The notes: a model not told the origin generated them from the sequence alone. DNA of 64,000 nucleotides from Spirochaetaceae bacterium (GCA_002729885.1 PBUB01000004.1:124001-188000); one strand, 5' to 3'. Shown: positions 1 to 9,196, counted from the first letter of the stretch. Numbers and translations: made by a program.

Positions 1-1658
1 ATATCATATCCCATCAAGGTTAGCACCGTGGCAGCAATATTGGAAAGTCCGCCGTCTGCGAGATTAGAAGACTGGAATTTATCAATGTCCTTGCCTGTAA
101 TAACAAAAGGCACCGGATTCAATGTATGACTGGTCTTGGCTGAAAAGCTGCCATCCTTTTTCTTTTTGGGCTCACCGGTCTTCTTGTCTGTTTCGATCAT
201 CTCTTCGCAGTTACCGTGATCGGCAGTGACAATCAACGTCGCTCCGGTTTCCTCACAGGCTTCAATTAGCTCTTTCAGGCATCCATCCACGGACTCGAGC
301 GAATCTATGGCTGCCTGGAGTACACCGGTATGCCCCACCATATCGCCGTTTGCATAGTTCACCCTGAGAAAGGAATATTCACCTGATTTCAGTGCCTTGA
401 TCAAAGCGTCCGTAATTTCCGGGGCTTTCATGGCTGGCTTCTGTTCGAAGGGGATGACATCGGAGGGGATTTCCTCCCATACTTCCAGTGTATCATCGAA
501 TTTCTGTGAATTGTTACCGTTCCAGAAATAGGTTACGTGACCAAATTTCTGTGTCTCGCTCAAGGCATATGTCTTGAGCCCGGTTTTTGCCATGTATTCG
601 GACATGGTCTGATCAATTTCTGGAGGAGGCACAAGATATAGCGGGGGAATTTTCAGGTCGCCATCGTATTCCATCATTCCGGCGAAGTGCACCTTCACAT
701 CTGGCTTTCGATCAAATTCGCTGAAATTCTCCTCTGAGAATGCTCGGCTCATTTCGATGGCTCTATCACCGCGAAAGTTAAAGAAGATCACTGCATCGCC
801 ACTCTGAATGGGGCCTACTGGCTTTCCATCTTCCTGAATGACAAAAGGAGGCAAATCCTGATCAATGATTCCAGGTTTATCGGCCCGGGCCTTTTCAATG
901 GCTTCGGTGGTAGAAGGAAATCCAGGTGCATCGCCGGCTACATGGGTTTTCCAGCCTTTCTCTACCATAGGCCAGTTGGCATCGTATCGATCCATGGTGA
1001 TGTTCATCCGACCGCCGCCAGAAGCAATTAGATAGTTCTTTCCAGAGGGATCCAGTTCCTTTAGAACCGTCTCCAGCTGATCCACGTAGGTGAGGGCGCT
1101 GACCTCATTTACATCCCGCCCATCCAGAAGAATATGGATTCGAACCTGTTCCACACCGGAGCTATGGCACTGGCGCACCATGGCCAACAAGTGATCTATA
1201 TGACTGTGCACATTTCCGTCCGAAAGAAGGCCCATAAAATGTACAACAGGCATAGAACCATCTTCTTTTGGCTTTAAGGCCAGGCCGGGGCTACTCTTAT
1301 CTCCGATAAAGCCCATCCATCGCTCATCCTTGAAAATGGCACCCGATTCCACTGCTTTGCCCACCAGTTTGGCACCCTGGTCAAAGATTCTTCCTGCACC
1401 GATGGCATTGTGACCTACCTCGGAGTTTCCCATATCGTCGTCGCTGGGCATTCCCACAGCGGTGCCATGAGCCTGGATTTGCAGACTGATTGGGGCGGAT
1501 GAAATCAAGGATTTGATTGTAGGAACATTGGCCAGGTCCAGAGCATTTCCAGGATATCCCTGGTCCTTTCCTTTGTACAGGCCAACGCCATCTAAAATTA
1601 CCAGCACCAGCGGTCCCTGGATGCCTTTTCCGTTGGATTTCAGGGCAGAAACAGTCAT
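1..1658 (-). CDS. gpmI: 2,3-bisphosphoglycerate-independent phosphoglycerate mutase (3' end missing)
   Basis: Interconverts 3- and 2-phosphoglycerate in glycolysis and gluconeogenesis in the cytoplasm. Translated from the ATG at 1658, the protein begins with a metal-binding LVILDGVG segment and then MGNSEVGHNAIGAGR, which holds the phosphoserine nucleophile of this alkaline-phosphatase-superfamily enzyme. The last visible residues (GGLSNIAATVLTLMGYD) match the usual C-terminal region, so the roughly 552 codons present are nearly the whole protein and only the extreme C-terminus lies outside the window. It is the last gene of a minus-strand run, 28 bases after the preceding stop codon, and is probably co-transcribed with the two unknown genes and the sugar symporter upstream. 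Identity is secure. Confidence 0.95.
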   Translation of the reverse strand, partial: MTVSALKSNGKGIQGPLVLVILDGVGLYKGKDQGYPGNALDLANVPTIKSLISSAPISLQIQAHGTAVGMPSDDDMGNSEVGHNAIGAGRIFDQGAKLVGKAVESGAIFKDERWMGFIGDKSSPGLALKPKEDGSMPVVHFMGLLSDGNVHSHIDHLLAMVRQCHSSGVEQVRIHILLDGRDVNEVSALTYVDQLETVLKELDPSGKNYLIASGGGRMNITMDRYDANWPMVEKGWKTHVAGDAPGFPSTTEAIEKARADKPGIIDQDLPPFVIQEDGKPVGPIQSGDAVIFFNFRGDRAIEMSRAFSEENFSEFDRKPDVKVHFAGMMEYDGDLKIPPLYLVPPPEIDQTMSEYMAKTGLKTYALSETQKFGHVTYFWNGNNSQKFDDTLEVWEEIPSDVIPFEQKPAMKAPEITDALIKALKSGEYSFLRVNYANGDMVGHTGVLQAAIDSLESVDGCLKELIEACEETGATLIVTADHGNCEEMIETDKKTGEPKKKKDGSFSAKTSHTLNPVPFVITGKDIDKFQSSNLADGGLSNIAATVLTLMGYD

Positions 1659-1686
1659 ACTTCTGGAATCTGCCGATGCGGTCTGC

Positions 1687-2748
1687 TTACAAGTGCTTTT
1701 TGGGACCTGCTATGTCCTGTAGTTGCTTTCGCTTTCGTTCCACGCGAATGGATAGATACCCCAGAAGCTCTGTACGGTTCATCCCCTGATCCAGAAGAAA
1801 GCTCACGGGAAGAAAGGCTCCTGGTGCGCGAATGTATCTGAGGATCCGTCTGAGGCCGATGTTGGCCCCTTCTTTAGCAGCTCGACCCAGCAATCGGTTG
1901 CCCAGCTCCTTCCAGTTTACAGTTTTTCCTCCATCCATCTCCGTGAGGATGACTCCAATCAAAGGAAAGCCCGGAACCAGTGAGGACAATACTTTCATCC
2001 AGGTGCTGTTCATCATCTTACTGATGGGTGCGCTTTCGGGAGGTTCTTCAAACCGGGCAATCATCTCTTTGAGCCGATTGCGAAGCGCCTCTTCTGTAAT
2101 TCCTGCCTCGAGTAGCTCCAGGCCTTTCTCGAAATAAGCCAGCACCTGCTCCCGTAGATCCAGATCCGGACTACCGTCAGAGTTAAGGATAACCGGTCCT
2201 TCCCTGGTTTTCCTCTTTCGCGGCCACTGACAGTTTTGGTCTGGCTCCAGATAAAGCGGCCCCAGTCTCCTGGATTGCTGTAAGATGTCGGTAAATCTCT
2301 GAGCATAGATTTCCATTCGCAAGGAAACATCCTGCTCTTCGAAGGCAATGAGCACAGCTTCTGTTAGAGGTCGATAGCGGCTTACCAGTGCTTCATCGTA
2401 GAGTCGATTCAATCCTGGCTTCAATCGCTTATAATTTTTTCTCCAGAATCGATTTCGAATGCCAAAGCGACGCTTTAGCTCCTGAAATGCATCCGTATCG
2501 TGGAAGTAATCCCTGGGATGTTCACTGCTGCCTGTGTCTGGCTGAAGAAGCGGATCGTTCACCGGGGATTTCCAGGAAAATGGAATCAGACCTGATGATC
2601 TCTTTTGAGTTGCTGGAAGCAGGGTAAACGGCTTATCGGGATCATCACCGCTCTGGCGCATGATCTCGTCCTGTAACTTCTGAGTCTCTTCTAGATTATG
2701 CCAGAAGGATTCATCTGGAGATTTTGGACCGTTTGTACTGGAATTCAT
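1687..2748 (-). CDS. Conserved-looking hypothetical protein, 353 aa
   Basis: I do not recognise this family. The protein is charged and mostly helical, rich in Arg, Glu and Leu, with no signal peptide. The only moderately hydrophobic stretch is near the C-terminus (about residues 260-275, PGFPLIGVIL, and again near 310-320), followed by a basic helix with several RxERKRKQ-type residues. It lies between a small membrane-anchored protein and gpmI in the same orientation with short gaps (37 and 28 bases), so it is probably co-transcribed with them. Coding nature is supported by the full-length frame and operon spacing. The C-terminal part could be an amphipathic or membrane-associated helix pair. 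No function can be assigned. Confidence 0.75.
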   Translation of the reverse strand: MNSSTNGPKSPDESFWHNLEETQKLQDEIMRQSGDDPDKPFTLLPATQKRSSGLIPFSWKSPVNDPLLQPDTGSSEHPRDYFHDTDAFQELKRRFGIRNRFWRKNYKRLKPGLNRLYDEALVSRYRPLTEAVLIAFEEQDVSLRMEIYAQRFTDILQQSRRLGPLYLEPDQNCQWPRKRKTREGPVILNSDGSPDLDLREQVLAYFEKGLELLEAGITEEALRNRLKEMIARFEEPPESAPISKMMNSTWMKVLSSLVPGFPLIGVILTEMDGGKTVNWKELGNRLLGRAAKEGANIGLRRILRYIRAPGAFLPVSFLLDQGMNRTELLGYLSIRVERKRKQLQDIAGPKKHL

Positions 2749-2785
2749 TCAAGGGCCTCAAAGTTGCTGGACCGCGCCTGTTAGC

Positions 2786-3229
2786 TCACTGGAAGATAGC
2801 CGCAAACAATGCACCCAGCGAAAGAAAAAATGCAAATATGGAAAGGATTCTGGCCACCTTTACATCCATGCGAATCTTTTCCTGGCCTTCCACTGTAAAG
2901 AAATCCGGATCCTTCTGACGCATTTCTTTGAGTCGACCTATCAGGTCCGCACTCAGGCGCGCCTCTTCCAGGCTGGACTGTCTTTTTTCCAGACCATCCA
3001 TTCTATCGTTTAAATGCAGTAGTATCTCGCCGTAGACTTCCGAATATTCCTGGATACGATCTTCCAGACTCTTGCCGGTAAGGCTTCCTGCCAGATTTCC
3101 CAGGCTATCGCCCACTGCACGGGCAGCCTCCGCAGTAAATGAAGCAAATCGATCAAAACCGGAAGCGGAGCCCGGATCCATTTCATCCGCAAACTCCTTT
3201 CCCAGTTGCCTGTCTTCTTCCCGGCTCAT
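2786..3229 (-). CDS. Small tail-anchored hypothetical protein, 147 aa
   Basis: An unrecognised protein with a soluble, helical N-terminal part (about residues 1-120, with a likely coiled coil around DRMDGLEKRQSSLEEARL) and one hydrophobic C-terminal helix (ILSIFAFFLSLGALFAAIFQ, roughly residues 127-147) ending at the stop. This predicts a tail-anchored inner-membrane protein with its bulk in the cytoplasm. It lies 34 bases after the sugar symporter and 37 bases before the 353-residue unknown protein, all in one minus-strand run. The coiled coil plus tail anchor suggests a partner-binding role, but nothing identifies the partner. Confidence 0.75.
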   Translation of the reverse strand: MSREEDRQLGKEFADEMDPGSASGFDRFASFTAEAARAVGDSLGNLAGSLTGKSLEDRIQEYSEVYGEILLHLNDRMDGLEKRQSSLEEARLSADLIGRLKEMRQKDPDFFTVEGQEKIRMDVKVARILSIFAFFLSLGALFAAIFQ

Positions 3230-3263
3230 GGTGCGATTCTGAGGCAGGGACTCCAGGATTCGA

Positions 3264-4658
3264 TCATTTTTTCTCTGCTTCCTGCAGTTCTCGAAGCACG
3301 GTCTTCTCGTCGTATCTCATGAAAAAGAGGACTGCCAGAATACATAAAACCATACCGGCCACTCCACTGTAGCGAATACCGATATCATCACCCGGATCTA
3401 TACCAAACACTGTGAGACCTGCGAAGATGAACAATCCTGCCGTCTGCCCGAATTTTTGCATAAACGTGCGAGCCCCGAAATACATTCCTTCCTGTTTGAT
3501 ACCAGTCTTATAGGCATCGTGCTCGGCAATGTCGGCCAGCACAGCGTTTTGAAGGATTCCCAGAAATGCATTTGGAACAGCTGCGCTTACAGCCAGGATC
3601 ATTCCCTGAGCTAGAGGCGGAATGGGTAGAGGTCCCATAAAGAATACATACAGAAATACAAATGCATAGAATCCGAAGGAAGACAGCACCAGGATGCGCT
3701 TACCAAATTTCCGCGCCAGGAGATTCACAAAAGGATACATTGCAAACGATGTTATAGTCATTACTACCATCAGTAGTCCGGCCAGCTGCTTCCCCTCCTG
3801 GGGATTCTCAGGATAGAGGAGTACTGTGGCATAGTAGAGCACCCCCGTAAGAATGATGGTCAATGCACAGAAATATACAAAGTCAGAGAAAACGAATGCG
3901 ATGAAGTTCCTGTTACGAAAGGACGTCTTAAGAGCTTCCATAACCGGCACCTGCGAAGGTTCGCTAACGCAGTAACGCTTTTCATCAATAATTAAAACAG
4001 GCACGAACATCAATATGATGGCAAAGAAAGCCAGAATGGCAGTGGCCACCTGAAAGCCCTGCACCGTATTAAGTCCGAATGCGGTTTCCAGAGCTCCTCC
4101 AATACCTGCTGTCTGAGCAGCCAGCATCAGTCCCAGTGCCCAGGTTATGGAGATCAGCGTAGATAGATTGAGCTTCTGTGTGGAATTGTGACCCAGCTCC
4201 GGCAGCAATGCGAAGAAGGGAGTCACATACATTGTTACAAACAAAAAGAATAGCAGCTGAATCACGACCAGGTATCCAAAGTTCATCCAGGACTGAGGCT
4301 CAAACACAGGTACAAACATCATTACACAGAGTACCGCAGCCGGAATGGCCCCAATGGCCATAAAGGGAATTCTGCGCCCTCTGGGATTCCTGGATCGATC
4401 GCTCATGTTGGCGATTAAAGGATCTGTTATCGCATCGAATAGTCGTCCACTTACGGTTAGAAGTACTACGGCGGTGATCACTACCAGAAATTCAAAGGAT
4501 GGCAGGAACTGTGGAATGCCGGCATCCCCTGGAGGATTATAGAAGAATACAAGTTGTACTCCAAGGATATTAACTATGATAGACCAACCAAACTGGCCCA
4601 CTGCATAGGCAATCTGTTTGGATAAAGGTAGATCCTCTACCTGAGCAAGCTTTTGCAT
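3264..4658 (-). CDS. GPH-family (MFS) sugar/cation symporter
   Basis: A polytopic inner-membrane transporter with about twelve hydrophobic segments. The loop after the second helix carries the glycoside-pentoside-hexuronide signature: GRLFDAITDPLIANMSDRSR followed by GRRIPF. Members usually import sugars or sugar conjugates with H+ or Na+; some homologues act on other solutes, so the substrate is unknown. I chose ATG 4658 because MQKLAQVEDLPLSKQIAYAVG gives the normal family N-terminus and an AGGAAA-type ribosome site precedes it. The frame stays open upstream to 4772, but that extension contains a perfect hairpin (4686-4706) and looks like an mRNA leader. It is the first gene of the run leading to gpmI. 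Confidence 0.88.
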   Translation of the reverse strand: MQKLAQVEDLPLSKQIAYAVGQFGWSIIVNILGVQLVFFYNPPGDAGIPQFLPSFEFLVVITAVVLLTVSGRLFDAITDPLIANMSDRSRNPRGRRIPFMAIGAIPAAVLCVMMFVPVFEPQSWMNFGYLVVIQLLFFLFVTMYVTPFFALLPELGHNSTQKLNLSTLISITWALGLMLAAQTAGIGGALETAFGLNTVQGFQVATAILAFFAIILMFVPVLIIDEKRYCVSEPSQVPVMEALKTSFRNRNFIAFVFSDFVYFCALTIILTGVLYYATVLLYPENPQEGKQLAGLLMVVMTITSFAMYPFVNLLARKFGKRILVLSSFGFYAFVFLYVFFMGPLPIPPLAQGMILAVSAAVPNAFLGILQNAVLADIAEHDAYKTGIKQEGMYFGARTFMQKFGQTAGLFIFAGLTVFGIDPGDDIGIRYSGVAGMVLCILAVLFFMRYDEKTVLRELQEAEKK

Positions 4659-4685
4659 GAAACGTTTCCTGTGTATTTGTCGAAC

Positions 4686-4706
4686 GTCCTGCCAGCCAGG
4701 CAGGAC
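4686..4706 (-). other. Leader hairpin upstream of the sugar symporter
   Basis: A perfect 8-bp inverted repeat, GTCCTGCC / GGCAGGAC, with a 5-base loop. It lies 28 bases upstream of the preferred symporter start (4658) on the minus strand. No T-run follows, so it is not a simple terminator. It may act in mRNA stability or initiation, or as a protein-binding palindrome. The function is inferred; the base pairing is plain in the sequence. Confidence 0.45.
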
Positions 4707-5005
4707 CCGTGCTACGTTCATTCGATGGAGTGAAAGCTGGCAAGCACTAATGAATACAGGAATAGCTTTCATTAAAAAAGGGTTACTGTAATGAACGTTC
4801 CAGGATCGTTAGCTTTACGAATGGACCTCTACCTGGTTTACTTATCTTAGAGCGACTGAGAAACAGGCGCTCTCATGGTATTCAAAGAATTCATGCAGAT
4901 AGGGCGAACCCTGTAGTCCACTGCCTCTTTCTGGAGCGCTGGCTTCTGAAAGCAGGCTTCTGGAAGGCTGCTGGCACACCGGAGCGCATCTACTCATGGA
5001 ATAGA

Positions 5006-5026
5006 TTGACTCAAAAGTCAACTTTT
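5006..5026. promoter_or_regulatory. Palindromic operator upstream of the acyl-CoA dehydrogenase
   Basis: TTGACT-CAAA-AGTCAA is a perfect 6+4+6 palindrome (5006-5021), running on into CTTTTT, 50 bases before the dehydrogenase start. The core reads TGAC-N6-GTCAACTTTT. The same fourteen fixed bases with the same spacing occur at 60649-60668 in front of a TetR-family gene. The size and symmetry fit a TetR-type operator. That the TetR protein at 60.7 kb binds here is inference. Confidence 0.6.
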
Positions 5027-5076
5027 TGACCATGGATTGGAAATCCCCGGGCAGGGGACCAAGGAGGACAAAATCC

Positions 5077-6855
5077 ATGATTCAAGGCAATTATTTCGAA
5101 GATAATGAGGACATTCGTCTGCATCTGGAAGAGATCACTGACTGGGAAGAAATCGTAAATGCATACGAAGACGATTTTTCCGATGCAAAAGAGTATCAGA
5201 AATCCGGAGACGAAAAGCTGGCCATGGCTCCGGGCACGGTAAAGGATGCAGTAGACTATTACAGAACCATCATGGAAAGCTCCGGCGAGATCGCAGGAAC
5301 CATTGTAAGCCAGGCCTCTCAGCCCATGGATCATGAAGGTCTAAAGTATGATAGCGGAAAGGTTACTTTCCCGGCACCCATGGTAGAGGCCTATGAAGCT
5401 GTGAAAGATGCAGGCATCATGCCCTATGCTACGAACCGACGCTACGGCGGTCTGGGCATCCCTCTCACTGTACAGACTCTTCTAATGGAGATGACAAGTC
5501 GTGCGGATGCAGCCTTTGCCATCGCCATCGGCTGTGTAAACCTGGCCGAAACCATCGAAAAGTTTGGAACCCAGGAGATGATCGATAAATGGGTCCCTGC
5601 CATGTCACGGGGAGAAATCGTAGGTGCCATGGCTCTTACCGAGCCCAACTATGGATCCGATCTACCTAACGTTCAAACGAGAGCCGAACAGGATGAAAAC
5701 GGCAACTGGAAGATCAACGGCACAAAGAGATTCATTACTCATGCATGCGGTTTCGACAAGTATCCTTCTGTGATTCTGACTCTGGCCCGGACCGGAAAGC
5801 CCGAAAGTGGTGCCAGGGGACTGTCATTCTTTCTCGTAGAGGGAAAGGACGTACATGTTGCTAAAATCGAGCATAAGATGGGTCTTCACTGCTCTCCAAC
5901 TTGCGAGGTTGTGTATGAAGATACTCCTGCACAGTTAATCGGTGAAACCGGACAGGGGCTGGTAAAATATGCCATGGAAATGATGAATACCGCTCGCCTG
6001 AGTATTGCCGGTCAATCCATGGGCATTGCAGAAGCGGCCTACCAGGAAGCGAAGAAGTATGCTGGTGAGCGAGAGCAGTTTGGCAAGCTGATTCAAGAAA
6101 TTCCTGCCGTAAAAAAGATGCTGAACCGAATGGAGCGAGAAGTCATCGCCATGCGGGCCCTTCTGCAGGAAGCAGCCAGAACCATCGATAACTATCTATG
6201 GAGAAAAGAAAGACTTCTACATGAAGGCATGTCGGATCGCGATGTGCGAAAGGATGAAACGGTAAAAAGCTGGGAGAAGCTGGCCAACTTCTTTACTCCT
6301 CTTACCAAGTATTACATCTCCGAAACCTGTAATACACTGGCATTCGATGCTCTGCAAATTCATGGAGGCTCGGGTTACACAGAAGAATACGACGTTGCCC
6401 GAATCTATCGAGATGCTCGTATTACCAATATCTATGAAGGCACCACGCAGCTTCAGGTTGTGGCGGCCATCGGCGGAATTGTATCCGGTATGACTCCCAA
6501 CGGAAACCTCAGAGCCTATATCGAACAGGAAATGACTCGGTTTCAGCCTTCTCAGGAACTGCTGCAGGTTAAAGCCAGCTTCGAAGAGATTGTTTCCATC
6601 TACAAAGAAGTGAAGGGTGACTTGCGAGATGAACTTGCATTTGAAATCGTGCAATCCGCTGCCCGATTCATGATGGGACTTCTGGTAGAGCGCTCCAACT
6701 CTCGCGTAAACGCAGAAGCTGCGGCCAGACGTAACAAGCTTGTAAATGCCTTTAACCTGGAGAGCAAAGCGATTCTACAGGGCAATATCATTCGAATTCA
6801 GAATGCCATTGCTTCTGCCGATAGTTCAGCGACCAGGGAACCAGCGGCGGTTTAA
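5077..6855 (+). CDS. Acyl-CoA dehydrogenase, FAD-dependent, long form (592 aa)
   Basis: Introduces the alpha-beta double bond into a fatty acyl-CoA, the first step of beta-oxidation, passing electrons to ETF. The sequence shows the flavin/substrate motif [14 protein letters not shown], then GTKRFITHA, and the C-terminal [19 protein letters not shown] followed by [11 protein letters not shown], where the Glu is the usual catalytic base. About 100 extra C-terminal residues place it among the roughly 600-residue acyl-CoA dehydrogenases. ATG 5077 has an ideal AAGGAGG site nine bases upstream; an in-frame ATG at 5026 has none. The stop overlaps the phospholipase start (TAATG), so the two are translationally coupled. 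The operator at 5006-5021 suggests control by a lipid-sensing TetR regulator. Chain-length specificity cannot be read. Confidence 0.93.
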   Translation: MIQGNYFEDNEDIRLHLEEITDWEEIVNAYEDDFSDAKEYQKSGDEKLAMAPGTVKDAVDYYRTIMESSGEIAGTIVSQASQPMDHEGLKYDSGKVTFPAPMVEAYEAVKDAGIMPYATNRRYGGLGIPLTVQTLLMEMTSRADAAFAIAIGCVNLAETIEKFGTQEMIDKWVPAMSRGEIVGAMALTEPNYGSDLPNVQTRAEQDENGNWKINGTKRFITHACGFDKYPSVILTLARTGKPESGARGLSFFLVEGKDVHVAKIEHKMGLHCSPTCEVVYEDTPAQLIGETGQGLVKYAMEMMNTARLSIAGQSMGIAEAAYQEAKKYAGEREQFGKLIQEIPAVKKMLNRMEREVIAMRALLQEAARTIDNYLWRKERLLHEGMSDRDVRKDETVKSWEKLANFFTPLTKYYISETCNTLAFDALQIHGGSGYTEEYDVARIYRDARITNIYEGTTQLQVVAAIGGIVSGMTPNGNLRAYIEQEMTRFQPSQELLQVKASFEEIVSIYKEVKGDLRDELAFEIVQSAARFMMGLLVERSNSRVNAEAAARRNKLVNAFNLESKAILQGNIIRIQNAIASADSSATREPAAV

Positions 6856-7796
6856 TGCATTTAGAGATTGGTCCTCTCAGAGTAGGAAAACCCAGGGTTG
6901 GATTGGCCCTGGGTTCTGGCTCGGCGCGAGGCTGGTCTCACATAGGTGTATTGAAGGAGCTGGAAGCTTCCGGCATTGAAATCGACATTGTTACAGGCAC
7001 TTCGGCAGGAGGAGTGATCGGCTCCTTCTACGCGGCTGATGCCCTGGAGCATGCAGAGGAATTCGCATCCAGGTATAAAAGCCCCCGTGTCACGCTTTCC
7101 TATATGGATTTCTCCGTGGGAACAGGTGGGCTCATCGGCGGAAAGCGATTCGTTGGGTTTCTCGAAGAGTATTTGCCGGTACGCAAATTCTCGGAACTAA
7201 AGCGACAGTTCGGTGTGGTGGCTACAGATCTGTCCTCCATGCAGGAGGTGCATATATCGGACGGAGCGCTGATTCCCGCAGTACGAGCTACAGTTGCGGT
7301 GCCCGGCTTTCTTTCTCCAGAGGTATTCGGGGATTACCAGCTGGTGGATGGAGGTTTGCTAAATCCGGTTCCTGTAAGCCTTGCCCGTAAACTGGGTGCA
7401 GATCTGGTCATTGCGGTGGACCTGGATGCCCATGCAGTTAGAGAAAAGGCTGAGGGAGTCACCGGTATCATGTATCGCACTATCGATACCATGATGAATC
7501 GAATTCGACTGGAAAACTATAAATCCCATCCTCCGGACATCACCATAGAACCGGTGCTGCAGGATTATGGATTCCTGGATTTCCATAGATCTCCAGAGGC
7601 CATCGAAGAAGGTCGACGGGCGGCCCGGAGCAAGATTCCCGAGATCAAACGAATGATCCATCGCCCATTAAGCCGTTCCAGCAGACTTCTGTTTAATCCG
7701 GGATCTATTCCAGATGCACTCCGCAGTCTGACCCTTCGCCAGGAAGCAGAGAAAAAGGGCGAAAAGTCAGAAAAGAAGGAAGGGAGTCAGCCTTGA
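6855..7796 (+). CDS. Patatin-like phospholipase (RssA/NTE type)
   Basis: A predicted lipid acyl hydrolase with a Ser-Asp dyad. The oxyanion-hole loop is GSGSARGWSHIGVL (residues 20-33), the nucleophile elbow is GTSAGG with Ser50, and the dyad Asp165 lies in VDGG. At 313 residues it is the size of single-domain bacterial patatins of the RssA/YlbK group. There is no signal peptide, so it probably acts on the inner face of the membrane. The C-terminus is rich in Lys and Glu. The start overlaps the acyl-CoA dehydrogenase stop by one base, which implies a shared mRNA and a joint role: releasing fatty acids from membrane lipid, then oxidising them. A tubulin-like cassette follows 172 bases downstream on the same strand. 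Confidence 0.9.
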   Translation: MHLEIGPLRVGKPRVGLALGSGSARGWSHIGVLKELEASGIEIDIVTGTSAGGVIGSFYAADALEHAEEFASRYKSPRVTLSYMDFSVGTGGLIGGKRFVGFLEEYLPVRKFSELKRQFGVVATDLSSMQEVHISDGALIPAVRATVAVPGFLSPEVFGDYQLVDGGLLNPVPVSLARKLGADLVIAVDLDAHAVREKAEGVTGIMYRTIDTMMNRIRLENYKSHPPDITIEPVLQDYGFLDFHRSPEAIEEGRRAARSKIPEIKRMIHRPLSRSSRLLFNPGSIPDALRSLTLRQEAEKKGEKSEKKEGSQP

Positions 7797-7968
7797 AGAC
7801 ATAGTGCTTTCTTTTCGGAAGCTATCTCATGTCACAATCTGAATCCGGGCCGATACGCGCACAATCCATGCCCCGCCATATCACGGACCCGCTACTCATC
7901 CAAAGACAGACCTCCTGCTTAATTCAAAATGCCTTGCCAGGGGCATCAGGGATGCTAGAAACCGTATC

Positions 7969-8235
7969 ATGTCGGAGAATCCTTACCTGCGTTCCATCCG
8001 CATCTTTGATCCTGCCGTGGATCTAAGTGAAGATAAAAGAAAAAGACCGGCTCGCAACGTAGAAACCGGTGGCGATCTGTTTGAAGAACTGCAGCAGGAG
8101 CCGGCGGGGGATACGGCAAAAGCTCCTGTAGCGAATCAAAAAAGCGCTGATGCCAGTAGCTCTTCCAGTGCGGGAAAATCGTCGGACGGATTGGAAGTGG
8201 TAGAAGACGAATCCATGGAAATCATCGATCTCTGA
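7969..8235 (+). CDS. Small acidic low-complexity protein, 88 aa, first gene of the tubulin-like cassette
   Basis: I recognise no family. The first 45 residues contain an arginine/lysine patch (DKRKRPARN). The rest is disordered in appearance: Ala/Gly/Ser-rich, with a run of serines (ASSSSSAGKSS), and it ends in the acidic tail EVVEDESMEIIDL. The stop is two bases before the start of the FHA-like membrane protein, so the two genes are almost certainly co-translated. A short protein with an acidic tail next to a polymer-forming GTPase homologue could be an adaptor, as acidic tails often serve as binding peptides, but this is inference. The ribosome site is weak (AGGGATG, distant). Confidence 0.6.
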   Translation: MSENPYLRSIRIFDPAVDLSEDKRKRPARNVETGGDLFEELQQEPAGDTAKAPVANQKSADASSSSSAGKSSDGLEVVEDESMEIIDL

Positions 8236-8237
8236 TT

Positions 8238-9134
8238 ATGGCAAACAAGACATACATTTCTGTACAGTCCTTTGTAGTGGTTCTGTTTCTTCTGGTGGCA
8301 GGACTTATTCCATTTTTAATTGGCGGTCAGTCTCTCTATCACCAGGTAATTGTAATTTCTCTGGGCCTGGGTTTCATGGCCGCTCTGGCCGCCGTATTTG
8401 TTCTTACATTGAAAGTGCATAAACTGAGACAGGGACCGCAGCCAGCAAAGAAGAAGGCTCCTCCTGCCAGATCAAAACCTGCTGCACAACCGGCACCGAA
8501 GACCATGGCGGCGGTCACTCCAAAGGAGTTACTGGATCCAGGGCTGGTGTATAGATTTCGCCTGGGCAAAGACAAGTCTCTGGAAAGCCAGTCCAAGCGA
8601 GTTATCATTGGCAGACATGAAGGTCATATCAAGACCCATAGCACTGAAATCATTGAAAACCATCTGGAAATTGAGTTTCGCATTCGTCAGGATCCAGATC
8701 GTGATATCTATAACACAGACAAAACACTCATCCAGAAATACTCTATTGATCTGAGACGTGCTGGAAAGGCTCTGATATACTTCCCCAACCAGGATGATAA
8801 AACCTTTCGAGAAATGAATTCCCGACAGAGGCTATTAATCCAATCGGAGGAAGATCCAGAAGGAGATCCTCATTTCAACAGCATACCCTCGGGCAAGCCG
8901 CTAAGAATCCAGCTCGGCGATCGATTGCGTCATGACGGGAAGTTTGTGGCCGGGTATTTTGAGTTTCATCTTTTCACAAAAGCTGTGGAGGTTGAGGCAG
9001 GAAATTACACTCGCATGGACCAGGATTTCTATCTTCGCCTGTATCGCATTTTCCCGGGCTACGATACCTCTCATCCATCCCAGGATGGCGCTTACCCCAT
9101 GATTGACCCCTTTCTTTCCAGGGAGGGTGGCTGA
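8238..9134 (+). CDS. Two-helix membrane protein with an FHA-like cytoplasmic domain
   Basis: Two hydrophobic helices lie near the N-terminus (about residues 10-30 and 38-60), followed by a Lys/Pro/Ala linker and then a beta-rich domain (about residues 100-255). That domain opens with RVIIGRHEGHI, resembling the IGR strand of forkhead-associated domains, and closes with IQLGDRLRHDGKFVAGYFEFHLF, like the last FHA strands. The phosphothreonine-binding Ser and His of true FHA domains are not clear, so the domain may be a relative that binds something else. The helices place it in the inner membrane with the domain in the cytoplasm. It sits two bases after the small acidic gene and 62 bases before the tubulin-like gene and probably anchors that protein. 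The FHA assignment is by eye. Confidence 0.72.
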   Translation: MANKTYISVQSFVVVLFLLVAGLIPFLIGGQSLYHQVIVISLGLGFMAALAAVFVLTLKVHKLRQGPQPAKKKAPPARSKPAAQPAPKTMAAVTPKELLDPGLVYRFRLGKDKSLESQSKRVIIGRHEGHIKTHSTEIIENHLEIEFRIRQDPDRDIYNTDKTLIQKYSIDLRRAGKALIYFPNQDDKTFREMNSRQRLLIQSEEDPEGDPHFNSIPSGKPLRIQLGDRLRHDGKFVAGYFEFHLFTKAVEVEAGNYTRMDQDFYLRLYRIFPGYDTSHPSQDGAYPMIDPFLSREGG

Positions 9135-9196
9135 TCTGGCAATCCTGCCAGCTCGAATGGCTGGCCGTTTGATTCGTTACTTTTAAAAGGTTCTGC

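Larger units (their letters stand above)
4659..5076. other. Divergent intergenic region between symporter and acyl-CoA dehydrogenase
   Basis: 418 bases without a convincing gene. It holds the leader hairpin of the symporter (4686-4706), a Gly/Leu-poor stretch with no good start sites, and near its right end the palindrome 5006-5021 and a strong ribosome site AAGGAGG (5061-5067) for the dehydrogenase. Both flanking genes must have promoters here, but I see no clear -35/-10 pair. Confidence 0.6.
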
